Positions 36,401-41,994 of a stretch of 64,000 bases of DNA are shown here, in pieces. The position numbers and the translations under genes were made by a program. The stretch spans positions 144,085 to 208,084 of the forward strand of contig QANZ01026932.1 in the NCBI GenBank assembly GCA_003254925.1. The letters run 5' to 3'. A model generated the notes under the pieces. The model was not told where the DNA came from. It did no database searches and saw nothing but the letters and a program-made list of their open reading frames with translations. The stretch's first letter is position 1. Every line of letters starts with the position of its first letter. This DNA is from Chamaecrista fasciculata. Its lineage: Eukaryota; Streptophyta; Magnoliopsida; Fabales; Fabaceae.

Positions 36401-39389
36401 TTTTAAGGAAAAAAACAAGGACTTGCACTAAACATCCCATATCTTCATTTCTTAACTTTTCCAATCTGTCCACCACACACAAAGCTTTCTTGACTAACCT
36501 TCATAGCATTCCTATTCCCACTACTTTATCCGAAGCATTGCAGGATGACAATTGGGTGCAGGCTATGAAGACTGAGATGGATGCTCTTGAGAAAAATCAG
36601 ACGTGGGACCTTGTTCTTTTACCAAGAGGTAAAAAACCAGTTGGTTGTAGGTGAGTCTTCACCACGAAGTACAATTCTGATGGTACTCTGGAAAGATACA
36701 AAGTTCGGCTCGTTGCCAAGGGCTACACCCAGACATATGGTGTAGATTACATGGAGACATTTGCCCCAGTCGCTAAGATGAATACTGTCAGAGTACTGTT
36801 ATCCCTTGCCGCTAATTTTGGGTGGCAGTTGCACGAGTTCGATGTCAAGAATGCATTCTTACATGGAGACTTGGAAGAGGAGATTTTCATGGAGATTCCT
36901 CCGGGCTTTAACCCAAGTTCTAAGCCAGGAACAGTTTGCCGTCTCAAAAAGGCATTGTACGGGCTCAAGCAATCACCTAGAGCATGGTTTGGGAGGTTTT
37001 CTAAAGCTATGTTGAGTATGGGGTATAAGCAGAGTCAGGGTGACCACACTTTATTTATACGCCGATCCTCTTCAGGGGGAGTGACTATTCTCTTAGTGAA
37101 TGTTGATGATATTGTGATCACTGGGGATGACATTGACAGTATTGCCCTGTTGAAAGAACAATTGGTGAAAGAATTTGAGGTTAACGAGCTTGGGAGACTC
37201 AAATACTTTCTGGATATTGAGGTGGCTCACTCAAAGAGTGGGATTTTCATTTCCCAACAGAAATATGTTGTTGACCTGTTGATAGAGGCGGGTAAATTGG
37301 GTTGTAAACCAGCCTCCACTCCAATGGAGCCCAATCACCGCCTATATGATGCACCTGAAGAAAGGTTGGTTGATAAAGGTTCCTATCAGAGGCTTGTGGG
37401 AAAACTCATTTATCTAGCACATACTAGACCGAATATAGCTTATGTTGTGAGTATTGTCAGTCAGTTTATGCATAATCCGAGAGAATCCCATTTAAAGGCA
37501 GTTGATCGAATTCTTCAATACTTGAAGGGTACACCAGGGAAAGGCATTCTCTTTAAGAAAGGGGAGAGCTTGACTTTGGAAGCCTATACAGATGCAGACT
37601 ATGCTAGATCACTCATTGATAGACGGTCAACTACCGGGTATTGTACATTCTTGGGAGGGAATCTTGTAACTTGGAGAAGTAAAAAACAGAATGTGGTTGC
37701 AAGATCAAGTGCGGAAGCAGAGTTTAGAGCAATGGCACTTTGGTGTGTGTGAACTTCTGTAGCTCAAGATTATCCTTGATGACTTGGGCATTACCTGGGA
37801 AGGCCCCATGAAGCTTTATTGTGACAACAAGTCAGCGGTCAGTATTGCTCATAACCCAGTTCAACATGATCGCACTAAACATGTGGAGATTGATCGACAT
37901 TTCATTAAAGAAAAGTTGGATAGCGGTCTCATATGCACTCCTTACGTTCCTTCTAGTGACCAACTTGCAGATGTGCTTACCAAAGGCTTGTGTACTATCA
38001 CCTTTCAGAGTCTAATCAGCAAGCTTGGCATGGAAGATATCCATTCATCAGCTTGAGGGGGAGTGTTAGATTGATAGAATATCTGATTAATATCTGTAAT
38101 TATTCTAGGATTAATAGTAGGGATTGTGATTAGTAATTAGCTATAATCTCTCCTGTAATTACTCATTTTTGTTTTCCTTCCTAGAATAGATTCATTACTC
38201 ACTTGTATAAATACCTTCACATACATGAGATCAATAACACATTATTTCCAGACAATATTTGTCAGAATACAACACACACAAAGATTTTTTTTTTTTTGAT
38301 ACACACACAAAGATATAAGAACAGCCAAAACATAAGGTAATGATATTAATGAGATGACACATTTATTGAAGAAAAGAATTTTTTCAAAGGTGAAAAGAAT
38401 TTATTGAAGAAAGGAGACAGTAGAATGTACAAGAAAAGAGGACAAGAGATGCTCTTAAAGTAAGGAAAGTAAAAGCAAAACAAAAGATAGAAGCCTGAAA
38501 TATTTTTCCAACAATGCCTTCCAATCTCTTTGGAGATTGACGAGGACTTTGGTAGTATAGGTTGCCTAATTCTCACATTTGTATGAGATGTTCGAATTAA
38601 ATTACAGAGAATGGATATTAGAAATACATAGCTGAGAGCATCAAAAGTGCTGTGTGACAAAATAGCAAAGAGTGATAGTTGTTCAACTTTAAGAAATACT
38701 ATATAAATGTCTAGCTACTTCACAAAGTAAGAAGTAAGGCCAGCTTTTAAGACTCTCAAAGCTAGAGTTTCGAACTACATAAATTAGTCCCTGGTTTAAC
38801 TTATAAACAAATACTTTATGAAGGCATCTGAGAGACTGAGACAGTTGATTAGTAAATTTCTAAAACCCAATCAAAATACAAAAAAGGAGAAATGAAGAAG
38901 GAAGAACCTCATTCATTTAGAAGTAATAAAAAAAAAAACCCATGAAAAATTAACAGAAAATAAAAATTCAAGCTGAGAAGACAGCAGATGTCAAACCTTT
39001 CCAGACACTAATTCTTAACGCCTCCGACGAGAGTCCATGAACATATTTTCCCAGATATTTTCGAATTAAGCGCAGTACCTGTCAGGAAAGCAACAATACA
39101 AACTTCACTATTTACATCTTTCCCTCACTAAATATCACCAACAAGATCACTATATATGTAGAAAGTATATATCAAACTTGGCAAGATTTGGAAATGCGAC
39201 CTAGGATTTAGCGGCGACTATCAAAATAGAGAACCCGAAACTTAAAAATCTAAAAATATAGAGGCATAAGGCCTTCATGAGCGGAAACAATCGAATAAGG
39301 GGGGGTGAAATTATCATAAATTAAACAAAACAGAGAATGGAATTCGATAAATTCGAATTAAATTGGAGTCTTACGTGAGTCTCGAACAT
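1..39389 (-). CDS. SHBY: SHRUBBY-like VPS13 family protein (N-terminal ~2683 residues; C-terminus beyond left edge)
   Basis: VPS13-family proteins are very large bridge-like lipid transfer proteins at membrane contact sites, with an N-terminal chorein domain. Arabidopsis SHRUBBY (At5g24740) is the member reported to bind SHORT-ROOT and SCARECROW and to control root growth. I assembled 45 exons by hand; all junctions are GT-AG and keep one open frame, about 8050 coding nt. Identity rests on the start MFETH, chorein residues such as RKYLGKYVHGLSS, and the run GHPFSSGVTLAKLAAVTMDE, which match SHRUBBY better than the other plant VPS13-like proteins I know. The family is about 3400-3500 aa, so roughly 750-800 residues, including the SHR-binding (SHR-BD) domain, should lie left of position 1. 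No frameshift or stop is visible, so the gene looks intact despite many intronic transposons. Exon coordinates are in the block entries that follow. Confidence 0.9.
574..5490 (-). CDS. SHBY: SHBY exons 38-43: repeated Vps62-like/VAB-type modules (residues ~2019-2551)
   Basis: Exons: 5406-5490, 1974-2663, 1537-1855, 1191-1349, 904-1067, 574-754. Four copies of the motif W-x-P-x-A-x-x-x-Y-x-x-L-G-x-C are visible: FWRPRAPANYVLLGDC (exon 38), FLWKPIAPIGYIALGC and IWRPIARMGYAVLGDC (exon 39), FFWYPIAPPGYVSLGC (exon 40). Two of them are followed by an SDLV segment and an SIW+(V/L)(D/E)N segment, showing a repeated module. In plant VPS13-like proteins this stretch is the Vps62-like part of the adaptor-binding region. 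Exon 42 ends at a donor GTAATA that avoids an apparent in-frame stop (TAA at the exon edge). The large intron 38 (2664-5405) carries a three-level transposon nest. Confidence 0.87.
2664..3530. other. left part of SHBY intron 38, no recognised feature
   Basis: AT-rich intron sequence with purine-rich runs and a T tract near 3160. I see no open exon, RNA gene or element boundary here. Confidence 0.5.
3540..3738 (-). mobile_element. L1-type LINE 3' remnant (zinc-binding RVT region), intron 38
   Basis: Read on the minus strand this stretch encodes a broken version of the zf-RVT segment at the C-terminus of plant L1 reverse transcriptases: (K)AFVWITILD.INTND followed by KALSPDVCDV and FLHCEV. It is one of six related fragments in SHBY introns. 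The Mutator-like foldback at 3748 lies directly beside it. It is 5'-truncated and non-coding now. Confidence 0.6.
4085..4868. mobile_element. nested GC-rich repeat (hAT/PIF-like class), split by foldback B
   Basis: The left part (4085-4160) is rich in GGGCCGAG/CCCGACCCGA words; the right part (4785-4868) has CCCGAGCCGAGCCCGG and ends TGTTCACCCCTACCC. The same word style and GTTCACCCCT terminus occur in the elements at 31443 and 40163. The left terminus is degraded, so the boundary is approximate and the superfamily is not settled. Confidence 0.45.
4358..4711. mobile_element. Mutator-like foldback element B, perfect 9-bp TSD, nested
   Basis: This 354-bp element has ends GGGTAAATTACAC and GTGTAATTTACCC and a perfect flanking duplication AAAATAATA (4349-4357 and 4712-4720). 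Each arm contains repeated units of the form CACTTTGGTACC and the two arms pair almost throughout, leaving a short central loop around 4520-4560. Related elements are at 20770-20911 and 47438-47860. It is too short to encode a transposase, so it is a MITE-like derivative. Confidence 0.85.
5649..10784 (-). CDS. SHBY: SHBY exons 33-37: VPS13 middle/C-terminal transition (residues ~1499-2018)
   Basis: Exons: 10509-10784, 9645-10319, 8386-8598, 6745-6845, 5649-5944. Exon 34 is the second longest in view (675 nt, 225 codons). It contains MFLMDYRWRRSSQSIVIRLQ and, after it, ALVVPDFLLAIAEFFVPTLG, the conserved VPS13 pattern in which a short beta unit is followed by a helix ending in FVPxLG. Exon 35 is Ser/Asp-rich (NDSSYSVSEDDGVEML, SSSSDKK) and likely a disordered linker. 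Exon 37 carries VILDPVDISGGYTSVKDR and NISLLSTDICIHLSLSA. Exon 37 ends with one base (G) that completes Glu with exon 38, so residues WVSQK and EIDPHNN join cleanly. Confidence 0.88.
7255..7560. repeat. diverged repeat in SHBY intron 35, related to 8690-8870
   Basis: The phrase AGGAATTATGTGGCTT, the downstream AATCCCTTGGATTCTGTCA and the TTAGACAAAGATAAA segment recur in the same order at 8690-8870. The two copies are clearly related but well diverged. Copia LTR origin is suggested by the second copy. The rest of intron 35 (6846-8385) shows nothing else I can name. Confidence 0.4.
8690..9000 (+). mobile_element. Copia-type LTR remnant with primer-site and polypurine-like sequence, intron 34
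   Basis: An LTR-like AT-rich stretch is followed at 8902 by TGGTATCAAGCTGATTCG, which resembles a plant initiator-methionine primer binding site. About 60 bp later comes GCTTGAGGAGGAGTGTCAG, resembling the polypurine tract plus LTR start of a Copia element. The very short gap between them would mean an almost complete loss of the internal region. Both features are degenerate, so this is a tentative call. Confidence 0.4.
10785..12252. other. SHBY intron 32, no recognised feature
   Basis: An intron of about 1.5 kb, AT-rich, with several short chance open frames on both strands that lack domain-like sequence. I see no terminal repeats or RNA gene. Confidence 0.6.
12253..16122 (-). CDS. SHBY: SHBY exons 26-32: VPS13 middle region with acidic linker (residues ~1006-1498)
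   Basis: Exons: 15646-16122, 15241-15558, 14926-15057, 14703-14816, 14330-14514, 12469-12577, 12253-12396. Exon 26 (477 nt) begins HVIQADGDLTVKIKLQSLK and then runs into a poorly conserved, acidic, probably disordered stretch (ECAEDDDNFKDALPDF, EKEIEKDKGSS). Exon 27 carries LEFFCNRPTIVALINFGLD, and exon 30 carries LDTPIIVVPRNSMSK. The donor of exon 30 (GTTAGT) leaves GA, which joins the first T of exon 31 to encode Asp in SKDFIQLDLG; this junction fixes the splice site. Introns 25 and 30 carry a partial exon copy and a TIR element, described separately. Confidence 0.87.
13153..13703. mobile_element. TIR element in SHBY intron 30
   Basis: The ends CCTGTTTGATTCCC (13153) and GGGAATCAAACAGG (ending 13703) are perfect inverted copies of 14 bp, and the adjoining AAAAAC/GTTTTTA-rich stretches pair imperfectly. 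CCTGTTTG termini are common in plant MITEs. I could not find a clear target duplication in the flanks, so the superfamily is open. Confidence 0.6.
16358..16386 (+). repeat. SHBY: short duplicate of SHBY exon 26 sequence inside neighbouring intron 25
   Basis: TCTTGACTATCAGGTCACC at about 16364 repeats exon 26 plus-strand sequence TCTTGACTGTCAGGTCACC at 16083, with matching bases continuing to CATC. The copies are in the same orientation about 280 bp apart. No splice signals suggest that the copy is used. Confidence 0.55.
16970..20671 (-). CDS. SHBY: SHBY exons 17-25: VPS13 middle region (residues ~622-1005)
   Basis: Exons: 20604-20671, 20038-20158, 19739-19960, 19389-19616, 19204-19313, 18219-18315, 17562-17657, 17335-17475, 16970-17038. 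Recognisable segments are FDIDLDAPKVRVPLR (exon 18), NFYSLIDRCGMGVLVDQ (exon 19), VPHPTYPSTRILVQVPNVG and HFSPKRYAKMM (exon 20), then LVLSGSYLYVFES and VPPTNVGGSPFCVAV (exons 21-22). The VLSG..LY..ES and VPP.N.GG arrangement resembles the short PH-like insert of plant VPS13-like proteins; that assignment is inference. The order is collinear with SHRUBBY, with no loss or duplication of exons. Confidence 0.87.
17793..17814. repeat. (ATA)n microsatellite in SHBY intron 22
   Basis: About seven consecutive ATA units; likely polymorphic. Confidence 0.85.
20770..20911. mobile_element. single arm of a foldback element of the B type, intron 16
   Basis: Repeated units of the form GGTACCAAAGTGTTAACG end in TATAATTTACCC at 20911, matching the right arm of the elements at 4358-4711 and 47438-47860. 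The opposite arm is not present to the left, so this is a truncated copy. Confidence 0.7.
21137..21470. mobile_element. GC-rich 334-bp palindromic element with tRNA-like B-box words, intron 16
   Basis: The element starts GTTAGGGCCTCACC and ends GGTGAAGCCCTAAC. The two halves are inverted copies of about 160 bp, unusually GC-rich against their AT-rich intron. Each arm has the word GTTCGATTCCCAGC (plus strand near 21354, minus strand near 21261), which fits an RNA polymerase III B box. ACATTC occurs immediately outside both ends and may be part of a target duplication. No matching A box lies at the right distance upstream, so it is not a normal tRNA gene. It looks like two inverted copies of one unit. 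Confidence 0.65.
21555..26854 (-). CDS. SHBY: SHBY exons 9-16: extended chorein/VPS13 N-terminal region (residues ~207-621)
   Basis: Exons: 26753-26854, 26440-26640, 25206-25363, 24704-24862, 23792-23884, 23326-23647, 22977-23090, 21555-21650. Conserved landmarks include SPINAVLKYHRLGNQE, KTYMEVSHLRPSVPVSEAP with a following WWKYAA, the basic run RRRRYIQLY, and EIEKDLDSKVILLWR. The last is typical of the helical hairpin region in VPS13 N-termini. Exon 14 (322 nt) holds ISIGQAAARIINMNQ and RFEQLDVSMKF; exon 16 holds FLKRSNAVSPTVASETA. All exon phases agree across junctions: the TG|T codon at 25206/24862, AG|G at 24704/23884 and TG|G at 23792/23647 are rebuilt correctly. These are structural segments with no enzymatic motif expected. 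Confidence 0.88.
21830..22290. repeat. unclassified repeat-like stretch, intron 15
   Basis: Two related segments occur here: CATCCTATACTACCCAACTC (about 21971) and CATCCCATATACTACCCAAT (about 22261), plus two AAGTACT-CCACCA-like words. On the minus strand the region contains CCCACATCGTATGGGATG, a phrase common near plant retroelement or SINE ends. No boundaries could be set. Confidence 0.3.
22291..22310. repeat. (TA)n microsatellite
   Basis: Ten uninterrupted TA units at the edge of the repeat-like stretch in SHBY intron 15. Confidence 0.9.
25735..26270 (-). mobile_element. L1-type LINE 3' remnant, intron 10
   Basis: Read on the minus strand, the right half encodes a broken zf-RVT block (FV..AVL.NIND, then ALLLDLSVTCF) and the left half is the 3' untranslated part with the phrase CATTCCAATCTCTTTGGAG, shared with the copies at 29110 and 38350. 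It is 5'-truncated, with its 3' end near 25735. Confidence 0.6.
26940..27340 (-). mobile_element. L1-type LINE fragment, intron 8
   Basis: It shares phrases such as TGTGCTCCTTTTGCCTCCC with the LINE copy at 29110-29700 (GTGCTCCTTCTCCCTCCC) and a similar order of blocks. It is more diverged than the others. A 107-codon plus-strand frame here is antisense to the element and not a gene. Confidence 0.4.
27785..28304. mobile_element. Mutator-like foldback element C, 8/9 TSD, intron 8
   Basis: The ends are GGCCAAAGTTTCAAATTGG and CCAATTTGAGACTTTGGCC. Flanking 9-mers are TATAATCTA (27776-27784) and TATAATTTA (28305-28313), 8 of 9 identical. The arms contain repeated TTTCAAATTGGTCCC units. The core has two imperfect TCATATCTCTC segments that recur in foldback F at 49947-50484, showing the two belong to one subfamily. 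Confidence 0.82.
28544..39389 (-). CDS. SHBY: SHBY exons 1-8: chorein N-terminal domain (residues 1-~206)
   Basis: Exons, 5' to 3' on the minus strand: 39375-39389, 38997-39078, 33705-33808, 33251-33346, 33125-33172, 32648-32698, 28810-28913, 28544-28661. Exon 1 is a 15-nt coding microexon (MFETH). I chose ATG 39387-39389 because it gives the expected chorein start and is followed by a good donor, GTAAGA. The chorein block continues with GDVVLKDLKLKAEALNAL, then VPWKSLGKAPVIVLIDRVF, and exon 7 carries IIGNLKISISNVHIRYED. This domain forms the start of the hydrophobic lipid-transfer groove in VPS13 proteins. Introns 2 (5.2 kb) and 6 (3.7 kb) are swollen by transposable elements. Confidence 0.9.
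29110..29700 (-). mobile_element. L1-type LINE 3' remnant, intron 6
   Basis: This is the best preserved of the six copies. On the minus strand it contains GVGFCSEGGTQ-like and zf-RVT-like residues (INTND, then ALSPDVYVMCF), then a 3' region ending with a stretch complementary to TATTGAAGAGAAAAGAGAAA. It is 5'-truncated and full of stops. Confidence 0.65.
30060..30790 (-). pseudogene. Ty3/Gypsy pol remnant: reverse transcriptase piece fused to integrase piece
   Basis: On the minus strand the right part reads THEGH, then MNDVFEERLKKFAFVSFDD and YLGHIIS, the Gypsy reverse transcriptase core with the catalytic DD. The left part (30240-30070) reads LLQPLPISQAFYEDINVD and LPKSEGFETVMVVVD, the start of a Gypsy integrase core. 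RNase H and the integrase zinc finger are largely missing between them and several stops are present, so this is an internally deleted, dead copy. No LTRs were found. Confidence 0.75.
31443..31999. mobile_element. TIR element with TTAGGGGTG/CACCCCTAA ends, intron 6
   Basis: The left end is TTAGGGGTGTTCACGGGC and the right end TGAACACCCCTAA, exact inverted copies. Inside, GGGTTGAGTTGAGTTGG-type words on the left face CCAACC/AACTAACC words on the right, separated by an AT-rich core. This pattern fits a hAT- or PIF-like non-autonomous element; the target duplication is unclear. Confidence 0.6.
32765..33115 (-). mobile_element. L1-type LINE 3' remnant, intron 5
   Basis: The minus strand has the zf-RVT-like phrase complementary to CACATCACACACACATTTGG, followed by the shared 3' region (complement of TTTATTGAAGAAGAG near 32787). 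A 17-nt T tract lies within. It is one of the six related intronic copies. Confidence 0.6.
33911..34110 (+). repeat. 5' LTR of the Copia element
   Basis: It begins TGTTAGATTG and ends ATATTTGTCA; 200 bp. The sequence TATAAATACC near 34053 is a likely TATA box for element transcription. Confidence 0.95.
34111..34124 (+). promoter_or_regulatory. Copia primer binding site
   Basis: TGGTATCAGAGCCA directly follows the 5' LTR and complements the 3' end of plant initiator-methionine tRNA. Confidence 0.9.
34568..38056 (+). pseudogene. broken Copia gag-pol
   Basis: From ATG 34568 a short gag-like start (REELEKLRSLLDTL) stops at 34735. Protease residues DSWITDSGASDHMT follow in another frame, with a stop at about 34883. 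The integrase part (35046-35672) has LGHPSFHTLK, WFVSFIDDYT and YTPQQNGVAERKK. An extra A in the A run near 35665 shifts the frame. The next frame (to 36654) ends where a Trp codon of the GCRWVF motif has become TGA. The reverse transcriptase (36751 on) has YGLKQSPRAWF, but the catalytic YVDD reads NVDD. RNase H continues (EAYTDADYA), is shifted after 37730 and has a Trp-to-stop change near 37763. It ends at 38056. The element cannot move by itself. Confidence 0.92.
38046..38063 (+). promoter_or_regulatory. Copia polypurine tract region
   Basis: GCTTGAGGGGGAG sits immediately before the 3' LTR start TGTTAG, the expected site for second-strand priming. Confidence 0.8.
38064..38264 (+). repeat. 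3' LTR of the Copia element
   Basis: 201 bp, differing from the 5' LTR at seven places by eye (six substitutions, one inserted T). Confidence 0.95.
38350..38670 (-). mobile_element. L1-type LINE 3' remnant, intron 2
   Basis: It shares CCTTCCAATCTCTTTGGAGA with the intron 10 copy and ATTTATTGAAGAAAAG near its 3' end with the intron 5 and 6 copies. A partial internal repeat of the 3' phrase (AAAAGAATTT...) occurs at 38371-38405. It is minus oriented and truncated. Confidence 0.55.
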
Positions 39390-40162
39390 GGCAAAATGTG
39401 GTACATGGAACGATCCGAGCGGAATGCAAATAAATCAACGACGATCGAGGTTAATTAGGGCAGAGGATTACAGAGAGAATTGAAGCGAAGTGAAAATTTG
39501 GTTGGGAAATTTGGGGATTGATGAAAGCGCCAATTCTGGAAGACCTGAGAGGCAAGGAGTGACTTGTTATTAAATGAGACAAATGGAATTCAGAAACGCA
39601 TCTCCATGAGCTAGCTATATAGCTTCCGGTCTTTTGCATGAACATCCGTAACATTTAACGAAACAACTCTATAATATTATATTATTATTACATTATTACA
39701 TTACATATTAACTAAATTAATATAGAAATAAATTATAAATTGCACTTCAATCAAGGAGTGGATGCGTGAGTGAGTAATCTAGTAATTGATTTTCCCAATC
39801 TTAAGGTGTCTTTGTTTAACATTATATTTTTATTATAATTTTATTATTCTCTATCGATGTTTGTTTTCCAATTATAAAATCATTACAAAAATATCACTTC
39901 ATTACAAACTCATTTCATTACATATTTCATATCCAATTACTAACATACCCCTACTCAAATACCTATAATTACCTATACTCTAATACAAATATAAAAAAAT
40001 TATTTAGCAAAATAGTAATTTTCAATACCCTCATTTATTACACTTACAACTTTCTCTCTCCACTCATNAATTTTTTGCCCTCTTCTAAACAACAATGCAA
40101 GTAAGCACAAAGAAAAGAAAAAAAAACACCTGATGTATAAGTAGGAAAAATAAGCATGTAAA
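39390..40162. promoter_or_regulatory. SHBY 5' leader and upstream flank
   Basis: Directly upstream of the SHBY start (minus strand) lies moderately GC-balanced sequence to about 39610, likely the untranslated leader and core promoter. No strong TATA box is visible on the minus strand. Beyond 39650 it turns into AT-rich intergenic DNA; an N lies at 40068. The assignment is positional inference. Confidence 0.4.
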
Positions 40163-40798
40163 CTAGGGGTGAACAAAACCAATCAAACCAATCCAAACCG
40201 ACGAAAACCGATTAAAATTTGGATGATTTGAATGGAAAATAAGAGAACCAAACTTGTTTGGTTCGGTTTATTTTATAAATTAATGGTCAACCGAACCATC
40301 CAATAAATACTTTTATAATTTAATATTTCCATATATAAAAAAATAACCTAGCGCCTATTTCTTTATTGATTCTCTCTGATTCTCCTATTTTAATATTTGA
40401 TTCTCCTATTTATTCTCACTCAATCACTGATTCTCCTATTTTAATCTCTTAAAAAAATCTATGATTCTCACTCAATCACTCTCATTAAATCTCTTCAAAA
40501 AAACCTAGTGTCTCTTCCTCTGATCATTCACCTATTTTAATTTGTATGAATGCCTATATATATATATTATAATTTGTATAAAATTATAATTTTAGGTATA
40601 TGATATTTTGTTTTAAAAAAATATATACACAAAAATCGACCAACCGAACCAAATCAAACCGATATCCAAACCAAACCGATCATTCGAATATCCAGAATTT
40701 TCTGGATAAATTGGATGGCTATTTTGGCCATCCAATTGCATCGGTTCGGTTAAAAAAATAGATAAATTGAGCTGAACCGAACCGATGCTCACCCCTAA
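40163..40798. mobile_element. TIR element with TAGGGGTGA/TCACCCCTA ends
   Basis: The left end TAGGGGTGAAC and right end GCTCACCCCTA are inverted copies. Adjacent AACCGA/TCGGTT-rich blocks (for example CCAAACCGACGAAAACCG on the left, CATCGGTTCGGTT on the right) pair imperfectly around an AT-rich core. It is the same class as the element at 31443. The target duplication is not evident. Confidence 0.6.
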
Positions 40799-40909
40799 TC
40801 AGAAGTATTTCAATGTTTTTCAATTTGTAAAATATACAAATTAATCATTGATTACTTTTTCTATGTCTTATATTATTATATATTATTTTTTAGTATTTTG
40901 ATGTTTGAT

Positions 40910-41340
40910 TCTAGAATACTAATATTCTAATGATAGATATAAATAATATAAAAATGTAAAAGAGAATTAAGAAATAAGAAATTATGAAAATGTGGTAAGT
41001 CAAGTATTTGATAAAATAAAGGAAAAATTGAAGAGGACGTGATTCAAGTAGGATGAATGAAATAGAGAAATAATTTAAAGATTTTGTGTGATAAAAGAGT
41101 GTCCACATTTAATTTAAAGGAAAAATTTTACCAGATAGCTATAAAACTTATTTTATTATATGGTATTGAATGTTGGGCGATAAATAAGACGATAGTGGTC
41201 ATATTAAAAAGAATAAAATCATGAATGAGATCATTAAAGAGAAAGTTAGGGTAACACCTATTATAAAGAAGTCGGTCAAAACACGTTTAAATCGTTTAGA
41301 TATGTACAAGAAGATTTATGAAGACTCCAATATATAGAGT
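40910..41340 (+). pseudogene. RTE-type LINE reverse transcriptase fragment
   Basis: In shifting plus-strand frames the residues VLCDKRVSTFNLKEKFYQ, LLYGIECWAINKT, EIIKEKVRVTPI and KTRLNRLDMYKK appear in order. They match the C-terminal part of plant RTE/BovB-like reverse transcriptases, where the usual phrases are LYG.ECWA..K and (I)REKV.V.PI..K....RLRW.G. Multiple stops and frameshifts make it non-functional. Confidence 0.65.
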
Positions 41341-41393
41341 TGGCTAAATGGGAATAATCTAATAATCCAAAAATATTTATTCACTAATAACTT

Positions 41394-41459
41394 AAATGTG
41401 GACATGTTCAAAGATATAACATGTCCACATTTAAGGTTTGGGAATAATGTGGACATGTT
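41394..41459. repeat. AATGTGGACATGTT trio: inverted pair plus direct copy
   Basis: AAATGTGGACATGTT (41394-41408) pairs perfectly with AACATGTCCACATTT (41418-41432), a 15-bp stem with a 9-nt loop. A third copy in direct orientation is at 41446-41459. Confidence 0.8.
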
Positions 41460-41783
41460 CAAAACACAAACTATTTTTCTCTTTAAACTAACATAAACTC
41501 ATATTTGAAAAATGAATTATATTATATGTTTTGAGCAGAGCATTCTGTTCTTTTGTTTCATTTGCAAACACCATTTTCAGTTTGCTGGTAGGCCTACTCC
41601 CCAATCCATTACTTTATATTTTGGTACCCAACAATGCAATCCAAATGCGATGACCAAAAAAAAAAAAAGGGATCTTTCGTCAATTTTTTGAAAACCCAAA
41701 ATTTCAGGGATGAGGGNAAAAAGTACAAAATAAAAAAAAAAAATGTAAGTATGACTGGGTATAAAAAAAAAAAAAAAAAAAAN

Positions 41784-41935
41784 GGGAACCGCCGGTCCGG
41801 TCCAACGGTTGGACCCGGTTTTTCCGGTTCTTGACCGATCCAATCCGGTCTAATCCGGTCCAAACATCAAAACGGTTCAAATGGTTGAACCAGACCGCCT
41901 TGCCTTCCGGCCGGTCCGGTCCGGTTTTTTACATC
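41784..41935. repeat. CCGGTCC-rich repeat
   Basis: A stretch of words such as CCGGTCCGGTCC and CCGGTTTTTCC on both sides, preceded by poly-A tracts and two N bases (41717, 41783). It resembles the terminal or subterminal part of a plant TIR element, but no clean ends are seen, and assembly quality is doubtful here. Confidence 0.4.
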
Positions 41936-41994
41936 ACTGATCTATCCATCCACCCCACTTTTTCTTTTGTTATTTTGGAAAGATAAATAATATG

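Larger units (their letters stand above)
33911..38264 (+). mobile_element. Ty1/Copia LTR retrotransposon, nearly full structure, in SHBY intron 2
   Basis: A 4.35-kb element with two LTRs of about 200 bp (33911-34110 and 38064-38264), both starting TGTTAG and ending TGTCA, flanked by the 5-bp duplication GAATA (33906-33910 and 38265-38269). By eye the LTRs differ at six substitutions and one single-base indel, about 3 percent, so insertion is fairly recent. A methionine-tRNA-like primer site (TGGTATCAGAGCC) follows the left LTR and a polypurine tract precedes the right one. The order protease, integrase, reverse transcriptase, RNase H is Copia type. It lies antisense to SHBY. Most of gag is missing. 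Confidence 0.95.
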
